Below, piece after piece: positions 45,907-56,100 of a stretch of DNA of 64,000 nucleotides. The stretch is from positions 17,060-81,059 of the forward strand of contig JAFGMI010000048.1 of NCBI GenBank assembly GCA_016927595.1, in the 5' to 3' direction. Within the stretch, counting starts at the first letter, position 1; each line of letters starts with the position of its first letter. The translations under genes and the position numbers were made by a program. The notes beneath the pieces were generated by a model. It saw only the letters and a list, made by a program, of their open reading frames with translations, was not told the origin of the DNA and ran no database searches. The DNA comes from Melioribacteraceae bacterium. Its GTDB lineage: Bacteria > Bacteroidota > Ignavibacteria > Ignavibacteriales > Melioribacteraceae.

Positions 45907-47280
45907 ATGAAAGGGTTATCAATTCTGCATATAGACGACGAAAAAAATCAGCTGGAATCGTTGTCGAGGTTTTTAACAAAACGCGGTCACAATGTTTTTA
46001 CCGCTTCATCTGGAATCAACGGATTGGAAATAGTAAAAAATAATTATATCGATCTGGTATTGAGCGACTTTCGTATGCCGGGAATGAATGGTCTTGAAGT
46101 TTTAACGAAAACCAAAGAGATAAATCCCGCTATCGATGTGGTTATTATAACTGCATACGGAAATGTTGATGAAGCAGTCGCAATAATGAAAAGCGGAGCG
46201 TACGATTATTTAACAAAACCGGTAGACCTGGATGAACTTGAAAACTTAATAAAGAGAGTGGGCGAGAAAAAAATTCTTCTGAGGGAAAACGATGCACTTA
46301 AATCGCAGCTGCAGGATAAATTTAAATTTGAATCCATCGTTACACAAAGCGGTAAAATGGAGAACGTGCTTAATATTGCGGGCAGAGTTGCATCCAGCAA
46401 GGCGACGGTGCTGATAAGAGGTGAAAGCGGTACGGGTAAGGAACTCGTTGCCAAAGCAGTGCACTTCGCAAGTAACAGAAAGCTTAAGCCGTTCATTACT
46501 GTTAATGTTGCAGCGCTTTCTGAAAACCTGCTTGAGAGCGAATTGTTCGGACACGTTAAGGGTTCTTTTACAGGTGCGGTAAATACGCGTATGGGAAGAT
46601 TTGAGGAAGCAGACGGCGGAACGCTGTTCATTGATGAAATAGGGGATATACCTTTAAATATACAGGTAAAACTTCTGCGTGCAATTCAGTTCGGCGAGAT
46701 ACAAAGCATCGGCAGTAATGAGACAAAAAATGTTGATGTGCGTATAATTGCCGCAACCCACCGCAAACTTGAAGAGATGATTAAGGACAGCGAGTTCAGA
46801 GAAGATCTGTTTTACAGACTCAATGTTGTTTCGCTCGTTTTACCATCATTAAAAGAGAGAAAAGAAGATATACCATTGCTTGTTGATCATTTTATAAGAA
46901 AATATTCAGAGACTAATGGAAAAGAATTGAAAGGTATGTCTAATGATGCGCTCGATTCTTTAATGAAATACAACTTCCCCGGAAATATAAGAGAACTTGA
47001 AAATATAATTGAACGTGCAGTTATACTCGCGCGTGAAAATATAATTACGATCGACGATCTTCCGCCTCAATTAGGTTTCAGCACACCTGATTCACAAATT
47101 GATCCGTACAATTTAAACTACGACTACGAGGAAAAGCTGAAAGCCTTCGAAACAGTAATGATACAGGAAGCGCTGACAAGAAGTGAGGGGAATCAGAGCG
47201 CCGCTGCGCGAATACTTAATATTACCGAAAGACATTTGAGATCGAGACTGGAACGGCTGGGTCTAAAAAACAAAAAATAA
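45907..47280 (+). CDS. Sigma-54-dependent response regulator (NtrC family)
   Basis: 457 residues. Receiver domain (HIDDE pocket, phosphoacceptor D54 in LSDFRMPG, K in LTKPVD), AAA+ domain (Walker A GESGTGKE, LFIDEIGDIP, SEFREDLFYRLNVV) and a Fis-type HTH at the end (EGNQSAAARILNITERHLRSRL). The sigma-54 contact loop reads GSFTGA instead of GAFTGA, a change tolerated in some activators. It is the natural candidate to bind the TCGAC-N6-GTCGA sites flanking this gene pair on both sides. A palindromic repeat element follows the stop codon. Confidence 0.94.
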   Translation: MKGLSILHIDDEKNQLESLSRFLTKRGHNVFTASSGINGLEIVKNNYIDLVLSDFRMPGMNGLEVLTKTKEINPAIDVVIITAYGNVDEAVAIMKSGAYDYLTKPVDLDELENLIKRVGEKKILLRENDALKSQLQDKFKFESIVTQSGKMENVLNIAGRVASSKATVLIRGESGTGKELVAKAVHFASNRKLKPFITVNVAALSENLLESELFGHVKGSFTGAVNTRMGRFEEADGGTLFIDEIGDIPLNIQVKLLRAIQFGEIQSIGSNETKNVDVRIIAATHRKLEEMIKDSEFREDLFYRLNVVSLVLPSLKERKEDIPLLVDHFIRKYSETNGKELKGMSNDALDSLMKYNFPGNIRELENIIERAVILARENIITIDDLPPQLGFSTPDSQIDPYNLNYDYEEKLKAFETVMIQEALTRSEGNQSAAARILNITERHLRSRLERLGLKNKK

Positions 47281-47285
47281 GAGGT

Positions 47286-47416
47286 TGTCTTATAAGTTCA
47301 TTTTGTCATTTCGGTTCCGACATTTGCCGGAAGAGAAATCTTCCTTTCATTATTAATCAGTAATATTCGCACGGTACTCCGTTCCGCAGGATGACAGATT
47401 CTGAACTTATAAGACA
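47286..47416. repeat. 131-bp MITE-like element with 15-bp perfect terminal inverted repeats
   Basis: TGTCTTATAAGTTCA (47286-47300) is repeated inverted at 47402-47416, and similarity continues outward for three more bases with one mismatch. The inside has no ORF and holds TTTGTCATTTCGG near the left end and GATGACAG near the right, so a longer imperfect hairpin is possible. It fills the gap between two convergent genes and may act as a two-way terminator. No clear target-site duplication was seen. Confidence 0.6.
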
Positions 47417-47436
47417 CCCCTTTTAAGTAGAAGGAT

Positions 47437-48093
47437 TTATTTATTGATTATTTCATTGTAACTTTCTTCATCCAGTACTTGGGGAGTGTAAGTGATACCG
47501 AGTCTTGCAAGATTTTTTACGAATGCTCTCAAATGATTATTTGACCCTTTAAGAAGGCGATTGTATACTATTGCTATATCAGAGTTATCTTCAAGTACTT
47601 CCAATGCTTCCTTAAGATCAAGAATATCGGTCTCTTCTATCAGCGCTCCGGCTTCAAGAGCCGAGGTTAACGACTCGCTTCCCTTTGCAATAAGAGTGTT
47701 GTATAGATCCTGCAATTCGTCATTTTCAAATACACCTGCCGGATTTTCACCGACGGGATCAGCAATGCCGTATCTGTCCAGCAATATTTTTATCGCGTCC
47801 ATATGCTTCTGCTCGCTTCGTGCTATATTTCTGAACACACGGAGATTGTGCAACTCGTACATTTTAAGATATACATCTCTCGCAGCCTTCTCCTCTTCGC
47901 GCATAAATATCAGGTCGTTCCGTTCATCTTCGTCGATCTCTCCGTACACATCGGCAGCCTGAGAATACTTATTAAGATCAGCAATAGAATCTTCCAAAGA
48001 GTTCACGGTAGAGTCCGAACCGCATCCGGAAAGAATTAGTGAGATTGATGTAATAATTAGAAAAAAAAACAATATTGCTTTTATAGTTTTCAT
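47437..48093 (-). CDS. DUF2202-type ferritin-like lipoprotein
   Basis: 218 residues. Lipobox LSGC (C24). The rest is helical with Glu/His pairs spaced as in ferritin-like four-helix bundles: LIFMREEEKAARDVY, ARSEQKHMDAIK, ALIEETDILDLK and GSNNHLRAFVKNL. These match DUF2202 proteins, thought to bind a di-metal centre in the periplasm. RBS GGAG sits 7 nt before the ATG on the minus strand. Upstream lie a sigma-54-like promoter and a TCGAC-N6-GTCGG site, tying it to the kinase/regulator pair it converges on. Confidence 0.85.
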   Translation of the reverse strand: MKTIKAILFFFLIITSISLILSGCGSDSTVNSLEDSIADLNKYSQAADVYGEIDEDERNDLIFMREEEKAARDVYLKMYELHNLRVFRNIARSEQKHMDAIKILLDRYGIADPVGENPAGVFENDELQDLYNTLIAKGSESLTSALEAGALIEETDILDLKEALEVLEDNSDIAIVYNRLLKGSNNHLRAFVKNLARLGITYTPQVLDEESYNEIINK

Positions 48094-48130
48094 TTTATGG
48101 CTCCATTAATGAGTGAATGAAATACGTATC

Positions 48131-48146
48131 CCCAAAACTCGTACCA
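48131..48146 (-). promoter_or_regulatory. Sigma-54-like promoter of the DUF2202 gene
   Basis: Read on the minus strand: TGGTACGAGTTTTGGG, preceded by T. Two differences from TGGCAC-N5-TTGCW (T at the fourth base, GG at -12). It is about 40 bp before the start codon and about 57 bp from the centre of the activator site. Confidence 0.6.
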
Positions 48147-48195
48147 AATGCTTGGATTGATTTTCAAACAAAAACGGGGTAATTAAAAAAAATAT

Positions 48196-48232
48196 TCGAC
48201 ATAACAGTCGGACAAATCGACCAGCAAATACT
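48196..48232. promoter_or_regulatory. TCGAC-N6-GTCGG activator site 3 with a second half-site
   Basis: TCGACATAACAGTCGG (48196-48211) matches the motif at 41461 and 42063-42100 with one terminal change. A further TCGAC half-site begins at 48217, 21 bp away, matching the tandem spacing of sites 2a/2b. On the minus strand both lie upstream of the DUF2202 sigma-54-like promoter. Confidence 0.65.
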
Positions 48233-48602
48233 TTTCAAAATTCTTTCACAGGAATTATTCAAAAAATATTCATAGATATGTTATTTTTCCGGAACAAATA
48301 AACAATATGCATTTGCATGTTTTTAGAGTCGTTCAAAGAGAAAAAACAAATCTGCATCAAGATCAGATACCGTCATCGGTACTCATAATTATACTTCTTT
48401 CTGCAAATGTTATACATAGTGAAACAGATTTTAGTTGATTTTTAAAATCGAACAAATTAACTTGTTTCCGCCTTATTGATATATACACCTGGCTGTTTGA
48501 GGGGGAGAGAAAACGGGTCCCGCCATAATGAAACGAGTTTTTTTATTTACTAGAAATATTGAATAAATAATTCATGTATATCTAACCATAATAGGAGGAT
48601 TT
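48233..48602. other. 370-bp intergenic region before the FG-GAP/T9SS protein gene
   Basis: No ORF is supported. It holds small perfect inverted repeats, TACCGTCATCGGTA (48369-48382) and GATTTTTAAAATC (near 48434), and an AGGAGG RBS at its right end for the gene at 48603. I could not place a convincing promoter. Confidence 0.5.
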
Positions 48603-50213
48603 ATGAAGAATTTTCTATCATTTCTAACAGTAATGCTTTTACTTACATTAACACTTCAGGCACAGACAGTTGTTGGTCCAATCACTGTTGCCGAAGACTA
48701 TGGATCATTTAAAGGATCCGTTACAGTCGATCTGGATGGGGATGGAACAGAGGAAATGCTGGTAGCATCCTGGTTTACTCCGGATATTTATTTGCTTCAG
48801 GATGACGGCGATCTGCTTAAATCAACAACCCTTGGTCAGGTGGATTCAAGCGGCGGCAGAGTTCTAAGACTACTTGGTGCTGCTGTCGGTGATCTGAACA
48901 GCGATGGGTATGCTGATTTCGTTTTTGGAGCAAGAGCAGAATCAGTTCCTAACAATCTGTTGTTCAGATTAGCTTATAAGGGCGGCGATATAACTGACCC
49001 TGCTAACTATGAAATTACTGAGATTGACTCACTCTTAACTCCTGATGGTAATGATCTTGATGTAATTTATGTAGCCAATATGGACGGTGACAGTGACGAC
49101 GAAATAGTATATACTTCAGGCTATACAAGAGGAAATGGTGATGATACACCTGCTCCGATGGCTATTCTTGACAGACAGAGCGATGGAACCTTTACACGTT
49201 CAGCGGTCATTGAACCATTTCATGCTGGTGGTTACGGAAATATTATAGCAGGAGTAGATTTCGACGAAGATGGCAAATTAGAAATATATGCCTGCAGCAA
49301 CAACCATATTGATAGAGATGAAGAGCTGGTTCCGAAACTCTGGAAATTTGAGCACAATGGTTCGGAGTGGGAGTTGGTGTTTGAATACATATCTGCTATA
49401 CCTTTTCAGAATACATGGCCACCCTTAACTTACGGCGACATTGACAAAGATGGTAAAGTCGAGATTGTCTGGTGCCCCATTAATTTTACAGATGCTAATA
49501 CTAATCCAAACCCAAACAGAATTATTATTATGGAAGCGTCGGGCGATGATCAGCTCGGAGTTTATGATCCGTTTGGCGGTACTACTCCAAATGCAGCTTT
49601 TCAGATTACCGACCAGGATATGGTGAATACCAGACCAGTACGTGCATTTGTTAATGATATAGATAATGATGGTACTGATGAAATAATTATTGGCGACAGA
49701 GCTTCATCGAGCAGCGATGCTCATTTTTATGTAATATCTGTTGATGATGTTCCGGATGCAGGCGGCGGTACCGAAACATGGACAATTGAAGCATCAGGCA
49801 TTGGCAATTCAGTACTCACCGGAACCGGTAATAAATGGGATATAAATATATTGAATGGCAATATTGTTCTATTCGCTGAAGGTGATATATTTAAAATAAT
49901 TTATAACACTACAGATGTACGTCAGGACGTATTATCGGGTGTTCCATCCGAATATTATCTCGGTCAGAATTATCCCAACCCGTTCAACCCTGCTACTACA
50001 ATAAGTTTTGGATTGAACAAATTAACAAACGTTGACCTGCGCGTTTATGATGTCCTTGGTCGTGAAATTGCTGTTCTCATCAGCAACGAAACAATGAACG
50101 CCGGAAGTTATGAGGTCGATTTCAGCGGTAGTCAGCTGGCAAGCGGTACATACCTGTACAAGCTTGTTACTTCCGATACCCAGATTACCAGGAAAATGCA
50201 GCTTGTTAAGTAA
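48603..50213 (+). CDS. T9SS-secreted FG-GAP/VCBS-repeat protein
   Basis: 536 residues. Signal peptide ending LQAQ. At least five FG-GAP-type calcium-binding repeats, seen as DLDGDGTEEMLVAS, DLNSDGYADFVFGA, DFDEDGKLEIYA, DIDKDGKVEIVW and DIDNDGTDEIIIG, suggest a beta-propeller like those of integrin-type and lectin-like surface proteins. The T9SS type-A tail begins about residue 455 (LGQNYPNPFNPATTISF). No catalytic residues were seen; probably a surface binding protein. It ends in a strong terminator and precedes a TBDR gene, taking the place of the CBM protein at 11034 in the other set. Confidence 0.87.
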   Translation: MKNFLSFLTVMLLLTLTLQAQTVVGPITVAEDYGSFKGSVTVDLDGDGTEEMLVASWFTPDIYLLQDDGDLLKSTTLGQVDSSGGRVLRLLGAAVGDLNSDGYADFVFGARAESVPNNLLFRLAYKGGDITDPANYEITEIDSLLTPDGNDLDVIYVANMDGDSDDEIVYTSGYTRGNGDDTPAPMAILDRQSDGTFTRSAVIEPFHAGGYGNIIAGVDFDEDGKLEIYACSNNHIDRDEELVPKLWKFEHNGSEWELVFEYISAIPFQNTWPPLTYGDIDKDGKVEIVWCPINFTDANTNPNPNRIIIMEASGDDQLGVYDPFGGTTPNAAFQITDQDMVNTRPVRAFVNDIDNDGTDEIIIGDRASSSSDAHFYVISVDDVPDAGGGTETWTIEASGIGNSVLTGTGNKWDINILNGNIVLFAEGDIFKIIYNTTDVRQDVLSGVPSEYYLGQNYPNPFNPATTISFGLNKLTNVDLRVYDVLGREIAVLISNETMNAGSYEVDFSGSQLASGTYLYKLVTSDTQITRKMQLVK

Positions 50214-50227
50214 TGCAGTTTCATAAA

Positions 50228-50255
50228 ACCGGGTCATGCGACCCGGTCTTTTTTT
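50228..50255 (+). terminator. Rho-independent terminator after the FG-GAP gene
   Basis: ACCGGGTC (50228-50235), ATGC loop, GACCCGGT (50240-50247), then CTTTTTTT. It separates the T9SS protein from the TBDR gene, in the same place as the hairpin at 13555 in the other gene set. Confidence 0.95.
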
Positions 50256-50370
50256 AAATAATTTTATTTTTATTGACTAGATAGATTCTGTCTTGATGAA
50301 TACGTCTATGATAAATAAATACTTTTACCTCCGAAATAAATTCTAATATATAATGATTCATGAGGTTGTA

Positions 50371-53124
50371 ATGGTGAGTAAGCTAAAATTTTTATGGATG
50401 ATTTTGTTTTTCTGTTCAAGTTTATTTGCCGGAACCACTGGTAAAATCGCAGGAAGAATTACCGATGCCGGAACGGGTGAACCGCTTATCGGTATCAACG
50501 TGGTAATTGACGGTACTACCCTTGGCGCCGCAACTGACCTGGACGGAAATTACATTATTAATAACATCCAGCCGGGAGTTTATACGCTTATTGTTTCCGG
50601 AATAGGTTACCAGAAAAAAAGAATTACAGATGTTAATGTTGCTTCCGATTTTACAACAAGAATCGACCTGGATCTTTCAGCCAGCGAAATTGAACTTGAA
50701 GCAGTTGTTGTGAAAGCCGAAACTCCTTTGGTGAGGGAAGACCTGACTTCTTCCAAAGTTGTTGTTGATGCAACACAGATTGAAACTCTCCCGGTCGAAA
50801 ACATCAGCCAGATTTTAACATTACAGGCTGGTATTACACAAGGTACCGGCGGGGAACTTCACATAAGAGGTGGCAGGTCAACAGAAATAGTTTATACCGT
50901 AAATGGTGTATCCTCCACAAATCCTTTCGATAACGGCAGAAGTGTTCAGATAGCAACAAACGCTATCCAGGAACTGTCGGTTGTAAGCGGTACATTTAAT
51001 GCCGAGTACGGCAATGCCTTGAGCGGTGTCGTTAATACAATTACTAAAGAAGGAAGCGACAGGTATAAAGCTTACGCCGCATTCTACACGGGCGATTTTA
51101 TCAGCAGCAACAAAGATGTTTTTACGAATATAGACGACCTGGATCCCGTTAATAACTACGTTGCTGAAATGACGATGAGCGGTCCCGTTCCTTTAATGGA
51201 TAACAAAGTTAAATTTTTTATATCGGGCAGATATAATAATGATAAAGGATATCTCTACGGTATCCGGCAGCACACCATATACGATTCAGTTTACAAATCC
51301 CCGGGCGATGCATCAGATATCAGAATTGCTCAGACTGGCGACGGTAAATTGGTGTCAATGAATCCGAGCGAGGATTTGAACGCAACAGTCAAACTCACTT
51401 TTACACCGTTCCAGGCATTTAAAATTAATTATGATGCGGTCTTCTCAAATAGTGAGTGGCAGTCTTACAGTCATGATTTTAAATATAATCCCGATGCAAA
51501 TTATAACAGGTTCGAATGGGGCCTGCTGAATTCCCTTGAAATTCGTCATGCTCTGGGGAATTCTACTTTCTATACCCTTAATGCTTCGTATAATGTATAT
51601 GATTATAAACGTTATCTTTTCCCCCTGCTCGATGCTGACGGAAGCGCAGTTGATTTTCATCCTGGCATGGATATTACACAGTACCAGGCTGATCCGCGTT
51701 ACCAGCCGTCCCATAAGCTTAATAAAGCAGCCGATCTAACATTCGCCTCGGGCGGCACATTAAACAATCATTATTATCAGCGTTCAAATACATTTGAAAC
51801 AAAGTTCGATATTACCAGTCAGCTCGATAACAATCACGAGCTTAAACTAGGTTTCCATGGTAAACTTCACGATATGAACTTTGAAGAATTTGACGTTCTT
51901 AGAGATACGACAGAATATCTCAGTCCGACTATCCCCGGTGTTGAAACCGGCAGGCACGATGCTTATACTCGTAAGCCCAGGGAATTTTCATTTTACGTAC
52001 AGGATAAAATGGAATTTGAAAGTATGATATTAAACGTAGGTGTACGTTACGATTATTTCGACTCGGATGCGATGTATTCAACAAACAGGTTTTATCCTTC
52101 TCCGAATATAGCGACAATACCAACTAGTATTGACAAAAGCACATTACTGAAGGATGCCCCGGGCAAACATAAAATCAGTCCGAGAATAGGTATATCGTTC
52201 CCTATTACAGATAAAGGTATTATACATTTTTCCTACGGGCATTTCTATCAGCTTCCGCCGTATGCATGGCTGTACACAAATCCGAATTTCGAAACAATTG
52301 CAGGTATACCGACCTTCGGTAACGCAAATTTGAATCCCGAAAAATCTGTTACATACGAAATAGGTCTTCAGCAGCAGCTGACCGATAACCTTGCATTTAA
52401 CATAACCGGATATTACAGAGATGTTCGTGATTTACTCGCGCTTCAGGAAATAAGGGTGAGCAGCAGCTTTACATACCGTAAATATGTTAATAAGGATTAT
52501 GGAAATATAAAAGGTATTACCTTCTCACTGACCAAAAGAAAATCACCGGGCGATCTTCTTGGTGCAACGCTTGATTATACTTTCCAGGTTGCCGAAGGTA
52601 ATGATGTTGATGCCAGCTCTTTCTTTATTGATTTATCATCCGGAAGACAAAGCGAAAAAATTCCCGTGCCTCTTGCATGGGATCAGGCTCATACCTTAAA
52701 TGCTACCGTATCGGTCGGTGAAGGAGCAAACTGGAATATAACGCTGGTTGGAAGATTAAGTACGGGACTTCCGTATACCCCTCAAATTACTACCACCCAG
52801 ATTTTTCTCGGTACTAACAGCGGTCGCAGACCTTCGCAAACATCCGTTGATCTGCTTGCTGAAAAATCATTTCAGTTCATGGACGTTGATCTTACCTTTT
52901 TCGTGAAGATATTTAATCTGTTTGATTCAATGAATGAGAGACTTGTTTACAGCGATACAGGCAGAGCTACATATTCTCTCGATCAGAATAAAGGTCCTGC
53001 TAAAAAGGTTGACGAACTCTCGGAAGTGATTCCCGGTCTGCATTCGGCAAAAGAATATTTTGTGAGACCAAATTATTACTCTGCACCGCGGGAAGTACGT
53101 TTAGGTATGTCGGTAGAATTTTGA
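50371..53124 (+). CDS. TonB-dependent outer-membrane receptor (second copy)
   Basis: 917 residues from ATG 50371, with GAGG about 6 nt upstream; an ATG at 50353 is in frame but lies before that RBS. Signal peptide ending SLFAG, carboxypeptidase-regulatory-like fold (GKIAGRITDAGTGEPLIG), plug (LHIRGGRSTEIVYTVNG) and a barrel with final Phe (LGMSVEF). It is colinear with the TBDR at 13653 throughout, including the ISPRIGISFPI and YYRDVRDLL segments. It stands upstream of the arabinose operon, so an arabinose-containing oligosaccharide is a reasonable guess for its ligand. Confidence 0.93.
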   Translation: MVSKLKFLWMILFFCSSLFAGTTGKIAGRITDAGTGEPLIGINVVIDGTTLGAATDLDGNYIINNIQPGVYTLIVSGIGYQKKRITDVNVASDFTTRIDLDLSASEIELEAVVVKAETPLVREDLTSSKVVVDATQIETLPVENISQILTLQAGITQGTGGELHIRGGRSTEIVYTVNGVSSTNPFDNGRSVQIATNAIQELSVVSGTFNAEYGNALSGVVNTITKEGSDRYKAYAAFYTGDFISSNKDVFTNIDDLDPVNNYVAEMTMSGPVPLMDNKVKFFISGRYNNDKGYLYGIRQHTIYDSVYKSPGDASDIRIAQTGDGKLVSMNPSEDLNATVKLTFTPFQAFKINYDAVFSNSEWQSYSHDFKYNPDANYNRFEWGLLNSLEIRHALGNSTFYTLNASYNVYDYKRYLFPLLDADGSAVDFHPGMDITQYQADPRYQPSHKLNKAADLTFASGGTLNNHYYQRSNTFETKFDITSQLDNNHELKLGFHGKLHDMNFEEFDVLRDTTEYLSPTIPGVETGRHDAYTRKPREFSFYVQDKMEFESMILNVGVRYDYFDSDAMYSTNRFYPSPNIATIPTSIDKSTLLKDAPGKHKISPRIGISFPITDKGIIHFSYGHFYQLPPYAWLYTNPNFETIAGIPTFGNANLNPEKSVTYEIGLQQQLTDNLAFNITGYYRDVRDLLALQEIRVSSSFTYRKYVNKDYGNIKGITFSLTKRKSPGDLLGATLDYTFQVAEGNDVDASSFFIDLSSGRQSEKIPVPLAWDQAHTLNATVSVGEGANWNITLVGRLSTGLPYTPQITTTQIFLGTNSGRRPSQTSVDLLAEKSFQFMDVDLTFFVKIFNLFDSMNERLVYSDTGRATYSLDQNKGPAKKVDELSEVIPGLHSAKEYFVRPNYYSAPREVRLGMSVEF

Positions 53125-53144
53125 TGTCTTAATGGAGAATTAAA

Positions 53145-56100
53145 ATGAAAGAAAAATCAGTTAAAGAATTTTTAATTATTGTTTTACTGCTCTTATTCAT
53201 TTCTGCTGTCTCTTTTTCACAGAATAATCCTCAAAGGGAAAAAGAACAAGCAGCTGTAAAACAGCTTCTTGATGAAATGATGCAGAAGCAGAAATCGAAA
53301 ACGGAAAGTAAGAAAATAGTGCCTGGACTTTCAGCTGAAGATAAATACGAATCGCTTAATAAACTTTCTAAAACATCGGGTGCAGCCGACAGGAAATCAA
53401 TATTGATGAATGGCAATGCGATAACTGCTGAAATTCATAATTACGGTGGTATCGGACCCGGGCTGCCAGGCGCTTCAATAAGAGAAGTTGGCGGAATGGT
53501 CTGGAATAATGCACCTTATATTTTCCAGTTCTGCCCGATAATAGGTGCCTCGGTTGCAAAAAATGGTAACGACAGCGATAAAATTCATATTATTTCCGAC
53601 GGGCTTTATGATTACGACGGTTTGCGTGATGAGAGTCTTACAGGTAATAAATATGTATGGCAGCCACTGCCCGGTTATGCAGATCCCGATCAGCCTAATG
53701 TTGCTTCAAATCCATCTCCCGATGAAAACAGGGATGGTAAGCCCGACAGCTGGCCGCGTGAATGGTATAATGAGTCAATTGGGGAATACGTTTGGCCGGG
53801 TTTCCTTAAGGTAGGTGAAAATAATGCCGACCTTGAAGTTTACTGGGCTATGGATGACAGAGATAATAACGAGTTCAAATACTATCCGTTCAATGAAGAT
53901 ACAACCAAAAGAGGGTTAGGTGTTCAGATTGACGGCAGAGCATTTCAGTGGAGCAACTCATTGGCGGCTAATGCTTTATTTGTAGTTTATACTATAACTA
54001 ATGTAAGTGATAAAGACCTCGATACTGTTGTGTTCGGAATTTACGGTGATCCCGATGTGGGAGGAGTTGATAACGATGACGATAACGGTCTTTTCATACC
54101 CCCATACAATACCGGTGGAGTTAATGTGGATAATATTCCGGTTTATGCTAGAAGCATGGTTTACTTCTTCGATCCGGATAAGGTTGGTGACAGGGGCGTT
54201 GAACTCGGTTACCTCGGATGTAAATTCCTCGAAAGCCCCGGTAATCCTGACGACGGCATCGATAACGACGGTGACGGCTTGATAGATGAAAGGCAAGGAG
54301 ACGGTATCGATAATGACGGTGACTGGGATGCGGAGTTTGATGATGTAGGTCTGGACGGTATTCCCAACAGCCAGGACGCGGGTGAAGGTGATGGTGTCCC
54401 GACTTCAGGAAGACGGTTACCGGATGGTTCCCACGATCCGCTTGCACCGGGCGAACCTAATTTCGAGTATACAGATCTTGATGAGGCAGATCAGATTGGT
54501 TTGACGAGCTTTAACAGCTGGACTTGGAATGAAGATAAAATTTCGGATGATGAATCAATGTGGACCAGAACCGAACCGCATAACTTTTCGGAAATTGAGA
54601 ATAATACCGACGTTGTCTTTATATTCGGCTCCGGGTATATATCTCTTAAGAAAGGAGAAACTAAAAGAATTTCGATGGCTTTCTTGTTTGGCGAGGACTT
54701 AAATGACCTTCTTGTTACTGCCGAAACAGTTCAGGATATATACAATAAGAACTACAGATTTTTTAAACCTCCCGGGCTGCCCGCCCTTACAGCAGTTCCG
54801 GGCGATAAAAAAGTAACGCTGTTCTGGGATTCGGCTTCCGAATTAAGCGAAGATCCGATCACCGGTCGTGATTTTGAGGGATATGTTTTATACAGAAGTA
54901 CTGACCCGGATTTCAGCGACATTAAAATCGTAACTGACGGACGGGGAGCTTCATACCTTTACGAGCCTCTTAAAGATATTGACGGCTTCGAAGCTAAATG
55001 GGATATTAAAAACGAGTGGCGTGGGTATCATCCTGTAACCTATCAGGGAAGAGGAGTGGCTTATTATCTTGGAGATAATACGGGGCTTCAGCATTCGTTC
55101 GTGGATTCGAATGATGTGATAAACGGGCAGACATATTACTATGCTCTGGTTGCCTATGATCACGGCGACTCTTTAGGTATTCCTCCCTCCGAAACGACTA
55201 AGAAAATCTCTGTCGATCCGATAACATCAAAACTGGTGTTCGATCCCAATACAGCTCAGGTAATTCCGGGACCGAGAGTAAGTGGTTATGTTAATCCCGT
55301 AATCAGCGCTGATAATATAACGCATACTGGCATTGGAAACGGTGATGTTATATTCAGTGTGATAAACGATCTCAATATAATCGATAACACGTACACACTT
55401 ACTTTCAGCGATGAACTGATGGAAAACGGAACTGCGATTAATCAAAAAAATTATTCGGTTAAAAGTGAGCACGTATTTTCTGAGGAGGTATATTTGTTTG
55501 ATACTAAATATGCCAGTCTTTCCAGAATCAATATAATTGATGATGATGCGCTGAAGGTCGCAGATGAATCCGGAAAGGTTTACACTCCGGGAACAGATTA
55601 TGAACTGGACAGAGAAAAGGGAAAGATTAAAAGAACTGATAATTCTACAATGCCTAACAACAGCAAGTTTATAATCAGTTACCGCTACTACCCGATTTAC
55701 CAGAGCACTCTGTTAGCGGGTGAAGACGGTAATCCCGTCTTTGAAGGTGTTCACCTTTCGTTATCGGATTATCCGACACTTGCGCTTGATGAGGAAAAAT
55801 CAGGCTGGGTTGGTACGGTTGATATTGGTTTTACCGCAAGACTTACATCTATCGGTGCTGCCAACCGCAAAAAACTTCATCCTGCTGATTACGATATAAC
55901 ATTCTCCGACCAGAATATTTATGCTGCGAAGAAAATTCAGGGCGGACAATTAATCGAAATACCGGTGAATTATAAAGTTGAGGATGTAACCACCGGAGTA
56001 CCGATTCCAGTGAATAATATATTGCTGGAACGATATTCAGACGATAACAACTGGACCCGTGGAGATGAGATTATACTTTTCCAGACTGGTGCCGAAGGTA

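Noticed and set aside
46206..46631. Minus-strand open frame of 141 codons inside the second sigma-54 activator
   Set aside because: Antisense to highly conserved AAA+ motifs; its Ser/Leu-rich translation is a codon shadow.
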